Below the pieces are notes generated by a model that was not told the DNA's origin, searched no databases, and was given only the letters and a program-made list of their open reading frames with translations. A program made the position numbers and the translations under genes. A DNA stretch of 8,014 bases from Hydrogenothermus sp. (GTDB lineage: Bacteria > Aquificota > Aquificia > Aquificales > Hydrogenothermaceae): NCBI GenBank assembly GCA_003978675.1, contig QNYP01000182.1, forward strand, positions 1 through 8,014, in the 5' to 3' direction. Within the stretch, counting starts at the first letter, position 1, and every line of letters starts with the position of its first letter. Below, in pieces: positions 6,235 to 8,014 of the stretch.

Positions 6235-7621
6235 CCGGGTTTATTAAATCTTGTGGGTCAAATACTTTTTTTATTTTTCTCATAATGTCCATTTCTTGAG
6301 GTTTAAATTGTTTTTTCATAAATTCTGCTTTTGTTATCCCAACTCCATGTTCTCCAGTTATTGAACCACCATACTCTAATGCTAAATTAAACACTTCTTC
6401 AACAGCTTTTTCTGTTCTTGCAACTTCATCAGGGTCTAAACCATTTATCATAAAGTTTGCATGAACGTTTCCATCTCCAATATGTCCAAAATTAACCATT
6501 TTTAGATTGTATTTTCTTCCTATTTCTCTAAGTCTTGGTAATGCCTCTGGAAGATAGCTTCTTGGAAATACTATATCTTCGTTTATTTTTGTTCTGCCAA
6601 GTTTTGCAACAGCAGGAGATAACGCTCTTCTTGCTTCCCAAAGTTTAGCAGCTTCCGCATCCGTTTTTGCTATTTCAACTTTTGCTCCATTTAACTCACA
6701 TATTCTAGCAACTTCAACAATTTCTTCATCAACAGCTTTAGGATGCCCATCTACTTCTATAAGTAATAAAACCTCTGCATCTCTTGGTAATCCAAAATTA
6801 CCAAAGTCTTCAACAGCATTTATTGCAAGTTTATCCATAAACTCTAATGCAGAAGGAGAAATGCCAGCTTTGAATATGTCTTTAACTGTTTTACCTACTG
6901 ACGCTATATCAGAGAATATAGCTTTTGCAGTTTTTGATGCTTTTGGCTTTGGAATTAGTTTTAGCGTAATTTCTGTAAATAAACCTAAAGTTCCTTCACT
7001 ACCAATTAACAATCTTGTAATGTCGTATCCTGCAACATCTTTTAATGTTGGTCTTCCTGTATGTATTACCTCTCCTGTATGAATAACTGTATTTAATTCC
7101 ATAACATATTCTCTAGTTACACCATACTTAACACACCTTGGTCCCCCTGCATTTTCAGCAACATTTCCTCCTAATGTGCAGAATTTATAACTTGCAGGAT
7201 CAGGAGGATAAAATAACCCTCTTTTTTCTACTTCTTGCTGTAATCTAAAGGTTACAACTCCTGGTTGAACTCTAGCAACAGCATTTTCTTCATCTATTTC
7301 TAAAATTTTATCCATCTTTTCAAAAGAAACTAGGACTCCACCTTTTACAGGAAGAGCACCACCTGTATAGCCAGAACCAGCTCCTCTTGGAGTAACAGGA
7401 ATGCCATTCTCGTAGCATATTTTTACAATTTTTTGAACTTCTTCTTGGGTTTCAGGGATAACAACTACATTAGGAAGCATTTTTATTCTTGTAGCGTCAT
7501 AAGAATACAACAATCTATCCATTTCATCATCTAAGACTCTATGTTCTCCTAATAATTCTCTTAAAGCTCTTTTTACATTTTCAGGAACAGGAATTATTTC
7601 CTTTTGCTCTAGCTTTAACAT
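6215..7621 (-). CDS. glcD: FAD-linked oxidase, GlcD/D-lactate dehydrogenase type
   Basis: A 468-residue protein matching the usual length of GlcD-like 2-hydroxyacid oxidoreductases. The N-terminal FAD-binding domain (PCMH fold) shows PRGAGSGYTGGA (78-89), PPDPAS (139-144), GGNVAENAGGPRC (151-163) and GSEGTLGLFTEITL (207-220). The C-terminal FAD-oxidase domain shows HIGDGNVH (380-387, metal/substrate histidines) and GEHGVG (423-428), and ends with DPQDLINPGK. Family role: oxidation of glycolate, D-lactate or related 2-hydroxy acids with electrons passed to a partner or quinone. The glycolate oxidase partners GlcE/GlcF are not adjacent, so a single-subunit D-lactate dehydrogenase is equally possible; the symbol is at family level. 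GGAGAG (minus strand, 7633-7628) lies 6 nt before the ATG. It overlaps the TPR gene end by 4 bp. Confidence 0.9.
   Translation of the reverse strand: MLKLEQKEIIPVPENVKRALRELLGEHRVLDDEMDRLLYSYDATRIKMLPNVVVIPETQEEVQKIVKICYENGIPVTPRGAGSGYTGGALPVKGGVLVSFEKMDKILEIDEENAVARVQPGVVTFRLQQEVEKRGLFYPPDPASYKFCTLGGNVAENAGGPRCVKYGVTREYVMELNTVIHTGEVIHTGRPTLKDVAGYDITRLLIGSEGTLGLFTEITLKLIPKPKASKTAKAIFSDIASVGKTVKDIFKAGISPSALEFMDKLAINAVEDFGNFGLPRDAEVLLLIEVDGHPKAVDEEIVEVARICELNGAKVEIAKTDAEAAKLWEARRALSPAVAKLGRTKINEDIVFPRSYLPEALPRLREIGRKYNLKMVNFGHIGDGNVHANFMINGLDPDEVARTEKAVEEVFNLALEYGGSITGEHGVGITKAEFMKKQFKPQEMDIMRKIKKVFDPQDLINPGKMDID
7455..7561. repeat. Inverted repeat, left arm (inside the oxidase gene)
   Basis: These 107 bp, coding for part of the N-terminal region of the FAD oxidase, are the exact reverse complement of 7908-8014. 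Base x in one arm pairs with 15469 minus x in the other. I compared the arms base by base and found no mismatch. Confidence 0.95.
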
Positions 7622-7637
7622 TCCTTTCTCTCCAAAT

Positions 7638-7907
7638 TTATTTTATTTCTTCAATATATACTTTATCATTTTCTTTTTTGATGACAAAAATCAACGGTAA
7701 GTTATATTTCATAGAGTCTTCTAAAAGTATGTATAAATCATAATCATACTCCATATAAGCAGTAATGGATTTGCCATTTTTATCAAACATAACTTTAACT
7801 TTATCTCCCTGTTTTTCTACATATTTTATTTTTGCCTTTATTTCTTCTATAACTGGAGTGTTTTTTTTCTTAGCAGGAGAAGTAATTTCTGTAGAGGTAG
7901 ATTTTTG
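7638..7907 (-). CDS. Unrecognised small protein, 5' part lost at the junction
   Basis: On the minus strand a frame is open from the repeat junction at about 7907 down to TAA at 7640-7638, giving about 89 residues. It begins with a Ser/Thr/Lys-rich stretch (QKSTSTEITSPAKKKNTPV), which looks like a linker, followed by a Lys/Glu-rich region with alternating strands (KIKYVEKQGDKVKVMF, then NLPLIFVIKKENDKVYIEEIK). Beyond 7907 the frame meets a stop at 7916-7914, but that lies in the inverted copy and is probably not native sequence. The nearest ATG (7790-7788) would leave only 50 residues, so the true start was probably further upstream. The stop is 16 nt before the oxidase start, which suggests co-transcription. 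I do not recognise a family; an envelope protein with a linker and a small beta domain is a guess. Confidence 0.5.
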   Translation of the reverse strand, partial: QKSTSTEITSPAKKKNTPVIEEIKAKIKYVEKQGDKVKVMFDKNGKSITAYMEYDYDLYILLEDSMKYNLPLIFVIKKENDKVYIEEIK

Positions 7908-8014
7908 AGAGAATTATTAGGAGAACATAGAGTCTTAGATGATGAAATGGATAGATTGTTGTATTCTTATGACGCTACAAGAATAAAAATGCTTCCTAAT
8001 GTAGTTGTTATCCC
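7908..8014. repeat. Inverted repeat, right arm: duplicated oxidase fragment at the window end
   Basis: This arm is a plus-strand copy of part of the oxidase coding sequence, translating as RELLGEHRVLDDEMD and onward to VVVIP without interruption. Identity with the left arm stops at 7907/7562 and continues to the last base of the window. It has no start codon context of its own and is not a separate gene. A chimeric read or contig end is the simplest reading. Confidence 0.9.

Noticed and set aside
6233..6239. CCCCGGG palindrome as a second terminator or operator
   Set aside because: A single short palindrome without loop or T-run, and inside the oxidase coding end.
6861..7082. Plus-strand open frame of 73 codons
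   Set aside because: Opposite the strongly conserved FAD-binding part of the oxidase, so a shadow frame.
7908..8014. A second, divergent oxidase gene copy on the plus strand
   Set aside because: Zero divergence and no start region; better explained as an inverted duplicate or chimera of 7455-7561.

Overview
The window looks like AT-rich DNA (by eye about one third G+C) from a Gram-negative bacterium. An exported beta-barrel protein indicates an outer membrane. Arginine is coded almost entirely by AGA/AGG and isoleucine very often by ATA, with many Lys and Glu residues. This resembles thermophilic Aquificota of the Hydrogenothermaceae (Sulfurihydrogenibium) type. That placement is an impression from composition and codon use, not a search result.

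Plus strand, 1-6218: six tightly packed co-directional genes that look like one operon whose promoter lies upstream of the window. In order: the 3' end of a PqqD-like peptide-binding protein (RRE fold); an ATP-grasp ligase; a fold-type III PLP-dependent decarboxylase of the DAP/ornithine decarboxylase family with an extra N-terminus resembling a RiPP leader; a urea-transporter domain fused to an M23 peptidase and an unknown C-terminal domain; a secreted outer-membrane beta-barrel candidate; and an exported TPR protein. Gaps are 10, -1, 7, 6 and 31 nt. The first three suggest carrier- or leader-guided amino-acid chemistry: ATP-grasp plus PLP decarboxylase is the pairing BtrJ/BtrK uses on carrier-bound glutamate in butirosin synthesis, and a PqqD-type domain normally docks a leader peptide. 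The last three span inner membrane, periplasm and outer membrane, so they could move or process the product. This six-gene set is the best candidate here for an undescribed system; its product and chemistry are not determined by the sequence.

Minus strand, 7907-6215: the 3' part of an unrecognised small gene followed 16 nt later by a complete GlcD-type FAD-linked oxidase. The oxidase converges on the TPR gene, and their ends overlap by 4 bp inside a hairpin that forms a good intrinsic terminator for the minus strand.

Right edge, 7908-8014: a perfect 107-bp inverted copy of part of the oxidase gene (7455-7561). It interrupts the small minus-strand gene and runs to the last base, so it is most easily read as a chimeric or assembly-derived contig end, though a real inverted duplication is not excluded. 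No tRNA, rRNA, CRISPR array, IS element or recognisable riboswitch was seen.
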